This document shows, piece by piece, positions 1-9,544 of a stretch of 64,000 nt of DNA. The DNA is taken from assembly GCF_014873705.1 (NCBI RefSeq), contig NZ_JADBDS010000004.1, positions 434,001 through 498,000 on the forward strand, given 5' to 3'. Under the pieces are notes generated by a model, which saw nothing but the letters and a program-made list of their open reading frames with translations, was not told the DNA's origin and did not search any database. Numbering within the stretch: position 1 is the stretch's first letter; every line of letters begins with the position of its first letter. Origin of the DNA: Mycobacterium sp. OAS707 (GTDB taxonomy: Bacteria; Actinomycetota; Actinomycetes; Mycobacteriales; Mycobacteriaceae). Position numbers and translations under genes: made by a program.

Positions 1-729
1 GACGGCACCGTCATCGAGCACCTGCGGATCACCCGTGACGTGTCGGTGGTCCGGTTGCAGCTGGATCAGCCGCTGTACTACCACCCCGGCCAGTACGTCA
101 CGGTCCAAGTGCCGCAGTGGCCGCGACGCTGGCGCTACCTGAGCCCGGCGATCCCGGCAGACCGCGGCGGCGCCATCGAGTTCCACATCCGCTCGGTCAC
201 CGGTGGCATGGTGAGCACCGCGATCGTCGGCGAGACCAAACCGGGCGACCGCTGGCGGTTGTCCAACCCGCACGGGGGCATGCACATCGACAGGGACGGT
301 GGTGATGTGCTGATGGTCGCGGGCAGCACGGGCCTTGCGCCGTTGCGCACCCTGATCATGGACCTCACCCGCTACGGCGAGAACCCGCGGGTGCACCTGT
401 TCTTCGGCGCCCGCTATCCCAGCGAGCTCTACGACCTGCGCACGCTGTGGCAGATCGCGTCGACGAACCCGTGGCTGTCGGTGACGCCGGTGTCGGAGTT
501 CAACACCGATCCGCCGTGGGCCGCCGACTATCCCGACGTCGAACCGCCGCGCGGTCTGCATGTGCGACAGGCCGGCCTGCTGCCGGATGTGGTGACGCGC
601 TACGGCGGCTGGGGCGACCGGCAGATCCTAATCTGCGGTGGGCCCGCGATGGTGGAGGCCACCAAGGCTGCACTGGTCGCCAAGGGCACACCGGTTGAGC
701 GCATACAACACGATCCACTCGCCAGCTAG
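1..729 (+). CDS. FAD/NAD(P)H reductase domain of a flavohemoglobin-type protein (5' partial)
   Basis: The reading frame is open from base 1, so the start and any N-terminal domain lie outside the window. What is visible is a ferredoxin-NADP reductase fold. It has an FAD-binding part with HPGQYV and the RYLSPA form of the RxYS motif, then an NAD(P)-binding part with GSTGLAPLR and the late CGGPAMVEA motif. This order is that of the reductase half of flavohemoglobins; M. tuberculosis Rv0385 is the likely relative. Such enzymes pass electrons from NAD(P)H through FAD to an N-terminal globin, and that globin is inferred here, not seen. The gene ends 20 bases before the next start on the same strand. 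Confidence 0.8.
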   Translation, partial: DGTVIEHLRITRDVSVVRLQLDQPLYYHPGQYVTVQVPQWPRRWRYLSPAIPADRGGAIEFHIRSVTGGMVSTAIVGETKPGDRWRLSNPHGGMHIDRDGGDVLMVAGSTGLAPLRTLIMDLTRYGENPRVHLFFGARYPSELYDLRTLWQIASTNPWLSVTPVSEFNTDPPWAADYPDVEPPRGLHVRQAGLLPDVVTRYGGWGDRQILICGGPAMVEATKAALVAKGTPVERIQHDPLAS

Positions 730-749
730 GCGTGGCAGGATCGGCAACC

Positions 750-1652
750 ATGCCGGAGTTCGAGACCGTCACACTGCGTGACCCGTCGTCGTCGTTGTCT
801 GCGACCTATGTGCCCGGCGCAGGCATGATCGGCACGTCGCTGAAGGACGACGGCGTCGAACTGCTCGGCCAGCGCCGCGGACTGGACGCCTATGTGTCGG
901 CGGGCAAGACGATGGGGATTCCGCTGTTGTATCCGTGGGCAAACCGGTTGAGCGCCAGGACATATGACGTCAACGGCGAGACGGTGACGCTCGCGCCGGA
1001 CGCCTACGGTGTGCGCGTCGACAACAATGGCTTACCGATTCACGGTCTGCTGGCGGCGTATCCCGGATGGCGGACACAAGAGGTCTCCGAGCAGAAGCTC
1101 ACGGCTGTATTGGATTTCGGTGCGCACGACGAACTGCTTGCCAGCTTCCCGTTCCCGCATCTGCTCGAGGTGGCCGTTGAGCTGTCTGCACGGACGCTGA
1201 CGGTCAGCACGACGGTGACGCCTACCGCGGACAAGGCCGTGCCGCTGGCCTACGGGTATCACCCATACCTGCAACTGGCCGATGTGCCGAGAGCCGAGTG
1301 GCAGGTCGAGATGCCCACGATGCGTCACCTGATACTCGACGACACCGGCATTCCCAACGGCGCGGTGTCCGAAAGCCCAGCTGTTGCAGAGCCGTTGGGC
1401 GACAAGCTGTTTGACGACGGTTTCGATCAGGTGTCCGAGGGCGCAGTGTTCGCGGTCTCCGGCGGCGCGCGTCGGCTCGAGGTGTGCTTTGAGCGGGGTT
1501 ACCCGGCGGCACAGGTGTTCGCGCCGGCGGGCGAGACGGTCATCTGCTTCGAGCCGATGACCGCGCCGACGGATGCTTTGCGAAGCGGCGGCTACCGCAG
1601 CGCGCAGCCGAATGAGCCGGACACCACGGTGTTCTCGATCAAAGTGGACTGA
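750..1652 (+). CDS. Aldose 1-epimerase family protein (GalM-like)
   Basis: The 300-residue product has the aldose-1-epimerase (galactose mutarotase) pattern: NRLSARTYDVNGE near residue 70, IHGLL, and YGYHPYLQL around residue 170, which holds the histidine and glycines of the active-site region. Family members interconvert the anomers of aldoses or act on sugar phosphates; the substrate cannot be told from the sequence. I chose ATG 750 because AGGA lies eight bases upstream; an in-frame GTG at 732 is the alternative. The gene follows the reductase closely and may be co-transcribed with it. Confidence 0.75.
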   Translation: MPEFETVTLRDPSSSLSATYVPGAGMIGTSLKDDGVELLGQRRGLDAYVSAGKTMGIPLLYPWANRLSARTYDVNGETVTLAPDAYGVRVDNNGLPIHGLLAAYPGWRTQEVSEQKLTAVLDFGAHDELLASFPFPHLLEVAVELSARTLTVSTTVTPTADKAVPLAYGYHPYLQLADVPRAEWQVEMPTMRHLILDDTGIPNGAVSESPAVAEPLGDKLFDDGFDQVSEGAVFAVSGGARRLEVCFERGYPAAQVFAPAGETVICFEPMTAPTDALRSGGYRSAQPNEPDTTVFSIKVD

Positions 1653-1680
1653 AGGCCCGGCCGGGATGCGAGTTGCCCGG

Positions 1681-1784
1681 CTCGTAGCGACAATGGCGTT
1701 TGCGCAGTTCAGCGTCTTATCGGCGTGAGTCGAATCAGCGACAAATTCCGAGCGAACCGCAGGTCAGCGGGTTGTCGCTACGAG
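1681..1784. repeat. 104-bp intergenic element bounded by a perfect 13-bp inverted repeat
   Basis: CTCGTAGCGACAA (1681-1693) recurs as its exact reverse complement at 1772-1784, and a further AGCGACAA lies inside at 1737-1744. The spacing (78 bases) is too long for a simple terminator. It sits between the convergent epimerase and hspR genes. It could be a small dispersed repeat or the remains of a MITE; no coding sequence is apparent inside. Confidence 0.45.
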
Positions 1785-1822
1785 GCGGGCACATCGGTAG
1801 TCACCGAGAACCGTGTGCCGCC
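1784..1822 (-). terminator. Stem-loop after hspR (end of heat-shock operon)
   Basis: Immediately after the hspR stop codon on the minus strand the DNA folds into a stem: GGCGG and CACA on one side pair with TGTG and CCGCC on the other, and an inner CGGT/ACCG stem closes the loop. There is no T-run, as is common for mycobacterial terminators. Confidence 0.5.
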
Positions 1823-2206
1823 CTAGCGTTTGTTGCGCGGCTGCCAGACGACGACCGCTGTGCTCTTCGGCACCACCGCGACATCGCGACGCTGGCGCGC
1901 CCGCAATTCCTCTAGCTCCTGGGACATTTCGCGAATCCGCGACTGCAGCGCCTCGACCTGGTTCGTCAGCTCGATGATGCGCTTGATACCGGCGAGGTTC
2001 ACGCCCTCGTCCTGTGACAGTCGCTGCACCTCGCGCAGCAGATCGACGTCGTGCTGGGAGTAGCGGCGCCCGCCTCCCGAACTGCGTTGCGGGCTGACCA
2101 GGCCGAGCCGGTCGTACGTGCGCAGCGTTTGCGCATGCATGCCGGCCAGCTCGGCGGCCACCGAAATCAGAAACGTACGGGCTTCGTCGCTGCGCTTGGA
2201 TGCCAT
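1823..2206 (-). CDS. hspR: Heat-shock repressor HspR (MerR family)
   Basis: The 127-residue MerR-type regulator matches mycobacterial HspR: FLISVAAELAGMHAQTLRTY (helix-turn-helix), then SGGGRRYS, the DEGVNLAGIKRIIEL segment, a coiled coil, and VPKSTAVVVW near the C-terminus. HspR represses the dnaK operon by binding HAIR palindromes with DnaK as co-repressor (known for the family). ATG 2206 shares its A with the dnaJ stop (TGATG), so the two are translationally coupled; a start five codons upstream is possible but lacks homology. It is the last gene of dnaK-grpE-dnaJ-hspR, which gives autoregulation. Confidence 0.95.
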   Translation of the reverse strand: MASKRSDEARTFLISVAAELAGMHAQTLRTYDRLGLVSPQRSSGGGRRYSQHDVDLLREVQRLSQDEGVNLAGIKRIIELTNQVEALQSRIREMSQELEELRARQRRDVAVVPKSTAVVVWQPRNKR

Positions 2207-3372
2207 CACGCACCTGCCCATCCGGCGCGCGGGTCAAATCCACTGGCGCGCTCGGCTTTCGCGTAGGCCTCCAGCGCCTCGGCCGCTTCCCCTTCGAGGT
2301 TCGGCGGCACCGCGACCTTGACTGTGACGAGCAAGTCGCCGTGCCCACCGGAGCGCTTCGGCACCCCACGTCCACGCACCCGAAGGATGCGCCCGTCGGA
2401 TGTGCCCTTGGGCACCCGAACACCGACCTTGCCTTCCAGCGTCGGCACCGAAAGCGTTGTGCCAAGCGCCAACTCATGGAATGCGACGGGAACGGAAACC
2501 GTCAGGTCATCACCGTCACGACCAAACACCTTGTCCGGCCTGACATGAACGGTCACATACAGGTCGCCCGAAGGCGCCCCACGCAGACCAGCCTCGCCCT
2601 GCCCCGCCAACCGGATCCGTTGGCCGTCCTCGACGCCCGGCGGAATCCGCACGTTGATGGTGCGGGTACGGGTGGTCACCCCGGTGCCTTGGCACTCCGA
2701 GCAGGGATGCTCGATTATCGACCCACTGCCCCGGCATTCGGTGCACGGTTCGGAGAACCCGAACGCGCCCTGGTTGCGGCTGACGACGCCGGACCCGTTG
2801 CAGTTCGGGCACACCTTCGGGCTGGTGCCCGGACGCGCCCCGCTGCCATGGCAATTCGTGCACGGCGCCGGGCTGGTGAGCCGCAGCGGCATCGCCACAC
2901 CCTTGGTGGCCTCCATGAACGACAGCTCGGTCTCGGTCTCCAGATCGTTGCCGCGCCGCGGCCGACTGGGCCGAGGCTGCGCGCCGCGACCGAACAGTCC
3001 GCCGAACAGGTCACCGATGTTCGCGCCGCCGGTCTGCCCGGCCGCGTCGAACAAGTCGTTCAGGTTGAACTCGGCCCCGTCGCCGCCGAATCCGCCGAAG
3101 TTCCCGCCGGAGAAGCGGCCCCGGCCGAATCCGCCGCCTGCGAACAGCCGTCGGGTTTCGTCGTACTCCTTGCGCTTGGCCGGATCCGACAGCACGCTGT
3201 GGGCTTCGGACACCGCCTTGAATCTCTCTGCGGCGCTCGGATCGGAGTTGGTGTCGGGATGTAGATCGCGGGCCAACTTCCGGTACGCCCGCTTGATCTC
3301 GTCGGCGCTGGCCTCAGAGGAGACGCCGAGCTCCTTGTAGAAGTCCTTCTCGACCCATTCTCGTTGGGCCAT
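2206..3372 (-). CDS. dnaJ: Chaperone DnaJ (DnaJ1)
   Basis: The 388-residue type I DnaJ has the J-domain at residues 10-75 with the HPD motif that stimulates DnaK ATPase. A Gly/Phe-rich region follows, then four zinc-binding CxxCxGxG repeats (CTNCHGSG, CPNCNGSG, CTECRGSG, CSECQGTG), then the substrate-binding C-terminal domains. It delivers unfolded clients to DnaK in the cytoplasm. It lies 40 bases downstream of grpE and overlaps hspR by one base. Confidence 0.97.
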   Translation of the reverse strand: MAQREWVEKDFYKELGVSSEASADEIKRAYRKLARDLHPDTNSDPSAAERFKAVSEAHSVLSDPAKRKEYDETRRLFAGGGFGRGRFSGGNFGGFGGDGAEFNLNDLFDAAGQTGGANIGDLFGGLFGRGAQPRPSRPRRGNDLETETELSFMEATKGVAMPLRLTSPAPCTNCHGSGARPGTSPKVCPNCNGSGVVSRNQGAFGFSEPCTECRGSGSIIEHPCSECQGTGVTTRTRTINVRIPPGVEDGQRIRLAGQGEAGLRGAPSGDLYVTVHVRPDKVFGRDGDDLTVSVPVAFHELALGTTLSVPTLEGKVGVRVPKGTSDGRILRVRGRGVPKRSGGHGDLLVTVKVAVPPNLEGEAAEALEAYAKAERASGFDPRAGWAGA

Positions 3373-3412
3373 ACCGCGTCACCTCCTTACCTGTTCTCAG
3401 TAGTAATTGTTC

Positions 3413-4032
3413 TTACGATTCTGCGGCCTGATCGGTCGGCTCGTCGCCGTTATCGGGCGTGTCTTGGCCGCCGCCGGCTTCCTCGACGTCCGGAACCGTG
3501 TCGACCACACCGACGAGGGCATGGCGGACCACCTGGTCGCCGACCTTGTAACCGCGGCGCATCACCGAGCCGACGATGGGATGGGTCCCCTCGCCCTCGT
3601 GCTGAACGGCCTCATGCAGTGCCGGGTCGAATTCGTCGCCCTCGTCGCCGAAGCCGGAAAGCCCAAGCCCCTCAAGCGCGGTCGCGAGCTTGTCGGCGAC
3701 CGACTTCAACGGGCCGGACTCGAGGTCCCCGTGGCTGCGGGCGCGATCGAGGTCGTCGAGCACCGGCAGCAGTTGGGTGACGACGGCGACCTTGGTCCGC
3801 TCGGCGGCCAACTGCTGATCACGCAACGCGCGCTTGCGGTAGTTGTCGTACTCCGCCTTCACCCGCTGCAGGGTGGATTTCAGCTCGGTGACTTCTTCGG
3901 ACGTCGATCCCTCCGCCGCCGGCGCCGGCCCACTGGGGGCCGGGCCGGTAGCGGCTTCACGAATTTCGCCAGTCTCGGGATCGATACGCCGTTTGTCGGT
4001 GACAGTCACCGGCTCGTGCGAATCGTTCTGGC

Positions 4033-4036
<4 letters not shown>
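3413..4036 (-). CDS. grpE: Nucleotide exchange factor GrpE
   Basis: The 207-residue GrpE has an acidic disordered N-terminus and the long dimerising helix (EVTELKSTLQRVKAEYDNYRKR). The beta-domain contains GFGDEGDEFDPALHEAVQH and GYKVGDQVVRHALVGV. It releases ADP from DnaK. The start is GTG 4036, overlapping the dnaK stop as GTGA, so translation is coupled to dnaK. Confidence 0.96.
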
Positions 4037-5898
<1,862 letters not shown>

Positions 5899-5929
5899 GG
5901 TTTTGCCTCCTGAATAGTCCTGCTAGGGG

Positions 5930-6005
5930 TCTGAGTGCACCGCACTCAAGACTGCTCCGATCGACCCTACCGTGTCAACCCAGACTTGAGTCGTATTCAC
6001 TCAAC
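5930..6005 (-). promoter_or_regulatory. dnaK promoter with two HspR (HAIR) operators
   Basis: HAIR consensus is CTTGAGT-N7-ACTCAAG. The distal copy at 5985-6005 reads CTTGAGT-N7-ACTCAAC (one mismatch). The proximal copy at 5930-5950 reads TCTGAGT-N7-ACTCAAG (left arm weaker). Between them, on the minus strand, a perfect TTGACA -35 hexamer occupies 5973-5978; the -10 is weak. Operators on both sides of the -35 fit repression by HspR-DnaK. Confidence 0.85.
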
Positions 6006-6180
6006 TGTCGAAGTGGTCAACGGCAGGTCGGCAGCTTTTGTTCCCGGGGCCTTGGTGGTGGGAAGTCGCAGGCAGCACGTGTGCGATGGCCAAGCTGGTT
6101 TTGCCGACTGTCACGCCGGGATCGCTGTGGCAGGCGTCGGCCTGCACGGTGCAAGTGCCTTCAGTGCAATAAGCGCGATT

Positions 6181-6225
6181 GGCGACGCATTTCGTCGCCC
6201 GCGGATCGATGTGATGTAGATCACG
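6181..6225 (+). promoter_or_regulatory. CRP-like site and adjacent hairpin upstream of the PGRS-like gene
   Basis: TGTGATGTAGATCACG at 6210-6225 matches the CRP half-site pattern TGTGA-N6-TCACA except for the last base. Just before it GGCGACG and CGTCGCC (6181-6199) form a perfect 7-bp stem. A TTGAAC hexamer follows at 6228-6233. The site lies 76-91 bases before the glycine-rich gene, so cAMP-CRP control is plausible. In the rest of the 402-base gap 5899-6300 I see only the dnaK promoter and no further gene. Confidence 0.5.
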
Positions 6226-6300
6226 CTTTGAACAAGCTGTGAACCACACGGATCGCGTAGCCGTGACCGGAGGTAGTTCACTCGGGAAGGAAACCCTGCA

Positions 6301-7632
6301 ATGGCGCATGCGGCGATGAAGATGACGACAGCCTTGGCGACCGGTTTACTCGCGGCAGCCGCCACCAGCCTGCCGAGCGACTCGCCACTTCGGGTGCACA
6401 CACCGGAGGTGCATCCTCTCGCGCTGACGTCTGCGGCGGTCGACGCCACCACTGTCGCAACGCCGAACAACCTGATGGCCGCCTCGGCAGAACTGCCTGC
6501 GATCGGTGTCCGCACACTGTCGAACAGCTTCGTCGCCGCCGACGTCTCCGTGGAGCCGGAGGTGGCGCCTGCGCGAAATACGTTGTTCACCAGTCACTTT
6601 CACGCAACTATCAATGTCCCGGCCAGTAGCCGTATGGTCCGGCCACTGATTGCGTCGGCGACGCCGGGAAGTCACGGCGGCATCGGCAAGTCGACAGCGG
6701 TGACGGCGTCCATTGCCGGCATTGATTCGATCGGCGCGCTGGTGGCCGTATTCGTCAGCAACGGCACCGCCGACCATCCGAACGCCGGCCTGTTGATCGG
6801 CAACGGTGCCGACGGCGCACCCGGACAGAACGGGGGCAACGGCGGGCTGTTGTTCGGCAATGGTGGCAGAGGCGGCGACGGCGTGAACGGCGGGCAAGGC
6901 GGCCGCGGCGGGAATGCCGGGCTGGTCGGCAATGGCGGTGACGGCGGAAACGGCAGCGACTTCACCACCAAGGACGGCGTGGCCGCTTTCGGTCGGGACG
7001 GCGGCGACGGCGGCAACGGGGGCCGGCTGTTGGGCAACGGCGGCAACGGTGGCACCGGCGGCAACGCGCAAAACCTCGATAAGGGCGGCACTGTCGGCGG
7101 AGTCGGTGGCAACGGCGGCAGGGCGGGCGCAATCGGCAACGGTGGCGACGGCGGCCACGGCGGAGTTGCGTTGAGCGGCTCGGGAACCGCGCGGGGCGGC
7201 CGGGGTGGTACCGGTGGCACTGCCGGTGTGGCAGGCAACGGCGGCAACGGTGGCGGCGGTGGCGGAACCAACAGCAACACCGGCAACGCCGTGGGCGGCA
7301 ACGGCGGCACGGCCGGTGCAGGAGGGGCGACCTTCGGTCGCGGCGGCAACGGCGGCGACGCGGGCGGTGGTCGTGTCGGCGGCACCGGCACTGCCACCGG
7401 CGGCAATGGGGGCAACGGCGGTGACAGCCACGCCATCGGACAGGACGGCGGCGCAGGCGGTACCGGCGGCAACGCGTCGGCCCCCGCGGGCACCGGCGTC
7501 GGCGGCAACGGCGGCAACGCAGGGCATGGCGGAATCGGCGCCGGTGACGGGCCAGCCGGCATCGGTGGCACCGGAACGGGCAGCAACCCGGCCAACAGCC
7601 ACAACGGTCAGAACGGCACTGGCGCGCCCTGA
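6301..7632 (+). CDS. Exported glycine-rich PGRS-like protein lacking a PE domain
   Basis: The 443-residue protein starts with a hydrophobic signal-like segment (ATGLLAAAATSLP, residues 13-25). A non-repetitive part of about 140 residues follows, and from about residue 160 to the end it is an array of GGNGG/GGxGG units (NGGNGG, GGDGGNGG) exactly like the PGRS domain of PE_PGRS proteins. The N-terminus carries no Pro-Glu PE domain, so export by ESX type VII secretion is not indicated; a Sec-type route is an inference. GGAAGGA lies about 12 bases before ATG 6301. The role is unknown; PGRS arrays in other proteins form Ca-binding or glycine-helix folds at the cell surface. The reverse strand is open by repetition only. 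Confidence 0.75.
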   Translation: MAHAAMKMTTALATGLLAAAATSLPSDSPLRVHTPEVHPLALTSAAVDATTVATPNNLMAASAELPAIGVRTLSNSFVAADVSVEPEVAPARNTLFTSHFHATINVPASSRMVRPLIASATPGSHGGIGKSTAVTASIAGIDSIGALVAVFVSNGTADHPNAGLLIGNGADGAPGQNGGNGGLLFGNGGRGGDGVNGGQGGRGGNAGLVGNGGDGGNGSDFTTKDGVAAFGRDGGDGGNGGRLLGNGGNGGTGGNAQNLDKGGTVGGVGGNGGRAGAIGNGGDGGHGGVALSGSGTARGGRGGTGGTAGVAGNGGNGGGGGGTNSNTGNAVGGNGGTAGAGGATFGRGGNGGDAGGGRVGGTGTATGGNGGNGGDSHAIGQDGGAGGTGGNASAPAGTGVGGNGGNAGHGGIGAGDGPAGIGGTGTGSNPANSHNGQNGTGAP

Positions 7633-7666
7633 CGAATCAGCGAAAGTAGCTGCGCGACAACCGGAG

Positions 7667-9184
7667 TCAGTCGTCCTTGGGGTCTTTGTCGTCCTTGTCG
7701 TCTTTGTCGCGCGGCAGCGGCCGGTTGGCGACAACGGGGAACTGGCCGGTGAAGCCTTGTCGCTCCCTCGCTACCTCCAGCACGCGCCCCCGAACCGCAT
7801 ACCACCCGACGATGAGTGCCGGAATGATGATGACCAGCGCGGCGACGGTCCAGGTGCCGATCGGCGGGTCGAATGCCATCAGCACGATGACGCCAACCAG
7901 GAACGCCAACGTGGCATAGCCGGTGTACGGGGTGCCCCACAACCGGAAGGACGGCCGCTCGAGGATGCCGCGTTTCGACCAGCGGTAGAGCTGGATCTGG
8001 CAGATGACGATGGTGCCCCAGGAGGCGATGATGCCGAGGGCCGCGATGTTGAGCACGATCTCGAATGCCTGGCCGGGCACCAGAAAGTTGAGAACTACGC
8101 CGAACAGCCCGACGGCCGCCGTCAGGAAGATTCCGCCGTACGGCACGCCGCGGCTGGACATCACCGCCGTGAATTTCGGTGCGCTGCCGTTCATTGCCAT
8201 CGATCGCAAAATCCGGCCGGTCGAGTACAACCCGGCGTTGAGACTGGAGAATGCGGCGGTCAGCACGACGATGTTCATGACCGTGCCCGCGCCCTCGACG
8301 CCGATCTTGGAGAAGAACGTGACGAACGGGCTCTCGCCGGGCTTATAGGTGTTGTACGGGAGCAGCAGCGCGAGCAGGAACAGCGAGCCGACGTAGAAGA
8401 CGGCGATACGTGCGATCACCGAGTTGATCGCACGCGGCATGATCTTGTGCGGATGCGCGGTCTCACCGGCCGCGGTTCCGACGAGTTCGACTGCGGCGTA
8501 GGCGAATACGACGCCGGACATCACGATCACCAGCGGGAAGAGTCCGGCCGGGAAGAGCCCACCGTTGTTCGCGATCACGCTGAAACCGGTTGACTGCCCT
8601 TGGATGTGGTAGCGGCCCGCCAGGAAGATGGTGCCGGCGACCAGAAATGTCAGCAGCGCAAGCACTTTGATGGCTGCAGCCCAGAACTCGAGCTCGCCGA
8701 ACAAGGTGACCGAGATGAGGTTGATGCTCACCACGGCCGCGAGCGCTAGCAATGCGAACAGCCACTGCGGGACAGCCTCCAGCGCTTTCCAGTAATGGAA
8801 GTAGGTGGCGATCGCCGTCGAGTCGACAATGGCCGTGAACGCCCAGTTCAACCAGTACATCCAACCGGCGACAAACGCTGCCTTCTCGCCGAGGAATTCG
8901 CGAGCATACGACACGAAGGATCCCGACGATGGCCTGTGCAGTACGAGTTCGCCCAGCGCGCGCAGGATCAGGAAGACGAAGATGCCACAGAAGGCGTAGC
9001 TCAGGAACAGACCGGGTCCGGCGTTGTGTAGTCGGCCGCCGGCACCGAGGAACAGTCCCGTACCGATGGCACCGCCGATGGCAATCATCTGCAACTGCCG
9101 GGGTTTGAGGCCCTTGTGGTAACCCTCGTCCTCCGCCGTCAGCGCGGAGTTGTCGTACTCAGACTGCTTTGGTGCGGTTGTCAT
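7667..9184 (-). CDS. ansP: Amino-acid permease, asparagine type (AnsP-like)
   Basis: The 505-residue APC-superfamily transporter has about 12 membrane segments. The first-helix motif GGAIGTGLFLGAGGRL binds the amino-acid backbone in this family. ALGELVLHRPSSGSFVSYAREF and SLNAGLYSTGRILRSMA follow, and these are strongly like M. tuberculosis AnsP2 (Rv0346c), which sits near iniBAC and dnaK in that genome. The C-terminal tail is unusually charged (alternating K and D: DKDDKDDKDPKDD). It is convergent with the PGRS-like gene, 34 bases apart. The substrate is inferred as asparagine/aspartate; other amides or GABA are possible. Confidence 0.85.
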   Translation of the reverse strand: MTTAPKQSEYDNSALTAEDEGYHKGLKPRQLQMIAIGGAIGTGLFLGAGGRLHNAGPGLFLSYAFCGIFVFLILRALGELVLHRPSSGSFVSYAREFLGEKAAFVAGWMYWLNWAFTAIVDSTAIATYFHYWKALEAVPQWLFALLALAAVVSINLISVTLFGELEFWAAAIKVLALLTFLVAGTIFLAGRYHIQGQSTGFSVIANNGGLFPAGLFPLVIVMSGVVFAYAAVELVGTAAGETAHPHKIMPRAINSVIARIAVFYVGSLFLLALLLPYNTYKPGESPFVTFFSKIGVEGAGTVMNIVVLTAAFSSLNAGLYSTGRILRSMAMNGSAPKFTAVMSSRGVPYGGIFLTAAVGLFGVVLNFLVPGQAFEIVLNIAALGIIASWGTIVICQIQLYRWSKRGILERPSFRLWGTPYTGYATLAFLVGVIVLMAFDPPIGTWTVAALVIIIPALIVGWYAVRGRVLEVARERQGFTGQFPVVANRPLPRDKDDKDDKDPKDD

Positions 9185-9204
9185 CGGACGAGTCCTCGCT
9201 CTAG

Positions 9205-9456
9205 TCAGTTTTGGGGCGGCGCAGGATCAATCGGGTTACCACGGGGATCCCACCGCTCCGGGGGTCCCGGCGTATCGCTGACGTCACGAAACGTCATGAC
9301 AAAGCCGCACACGGCGACGACCGCGGCGATCGCGTAGCCGATTATCGAATACCAACCGGCGTGCAGATACGCGGTTACCGCGACGATGAACATCGCCAAA
9401 AACACGAGGGTCATCCCGATCAACGGAATCTTTGCGAACAAATCAACGCGTGCCAT
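9205..9456 (-). CDS. Small two-helix membrane protein
   Basis: The 83-residue product has two hydrophobic stretches (IPLIGMTLVFLAMFIVAVTA and SIIGYAIAAVVAVCGFVMTF) and a Pro-rich hydrophilic tail. I chose ATG 9456 because GAGGTGG stands directly upstream with proper spacing; a longer frame to 9501 has no such signal. It lies 20 bases ahead of ansP on the same strand and may be co-transcribed. I recognise no family. Confidence 0.65.
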   Translation of the reverse strand: MARVDLFAKIPLIGMTLVFLAMFIVAVTAYLHAGWYSIIGYAIAAVVAVCGFVMTFRDVSDTPGPPERWDPRGNPIDPAPPQN

Positions 9457-9544
9457 CTGACCCACCTCGATAGACCGAACGACGGTGTACCAGTGATACA
9501 CCTTCCAGTGGTGCGGCGCTCGCTAAATGGAATTACGTGCGTGC

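Noticed and set aside
1700..1915. 71-codon frame after the epimerase gene
   Set aside because: It runs through the inverted repeat, the hspR terminator and into hspR on the other strand; no coding signature.
6672..7604. Long proline-rich open frame antisense to the glycine-rich gene
   Set aside because: It is the complement of the GGNGG repeat (Gly codons read as Pro on the other strand); no start signal and no independent codon bias.
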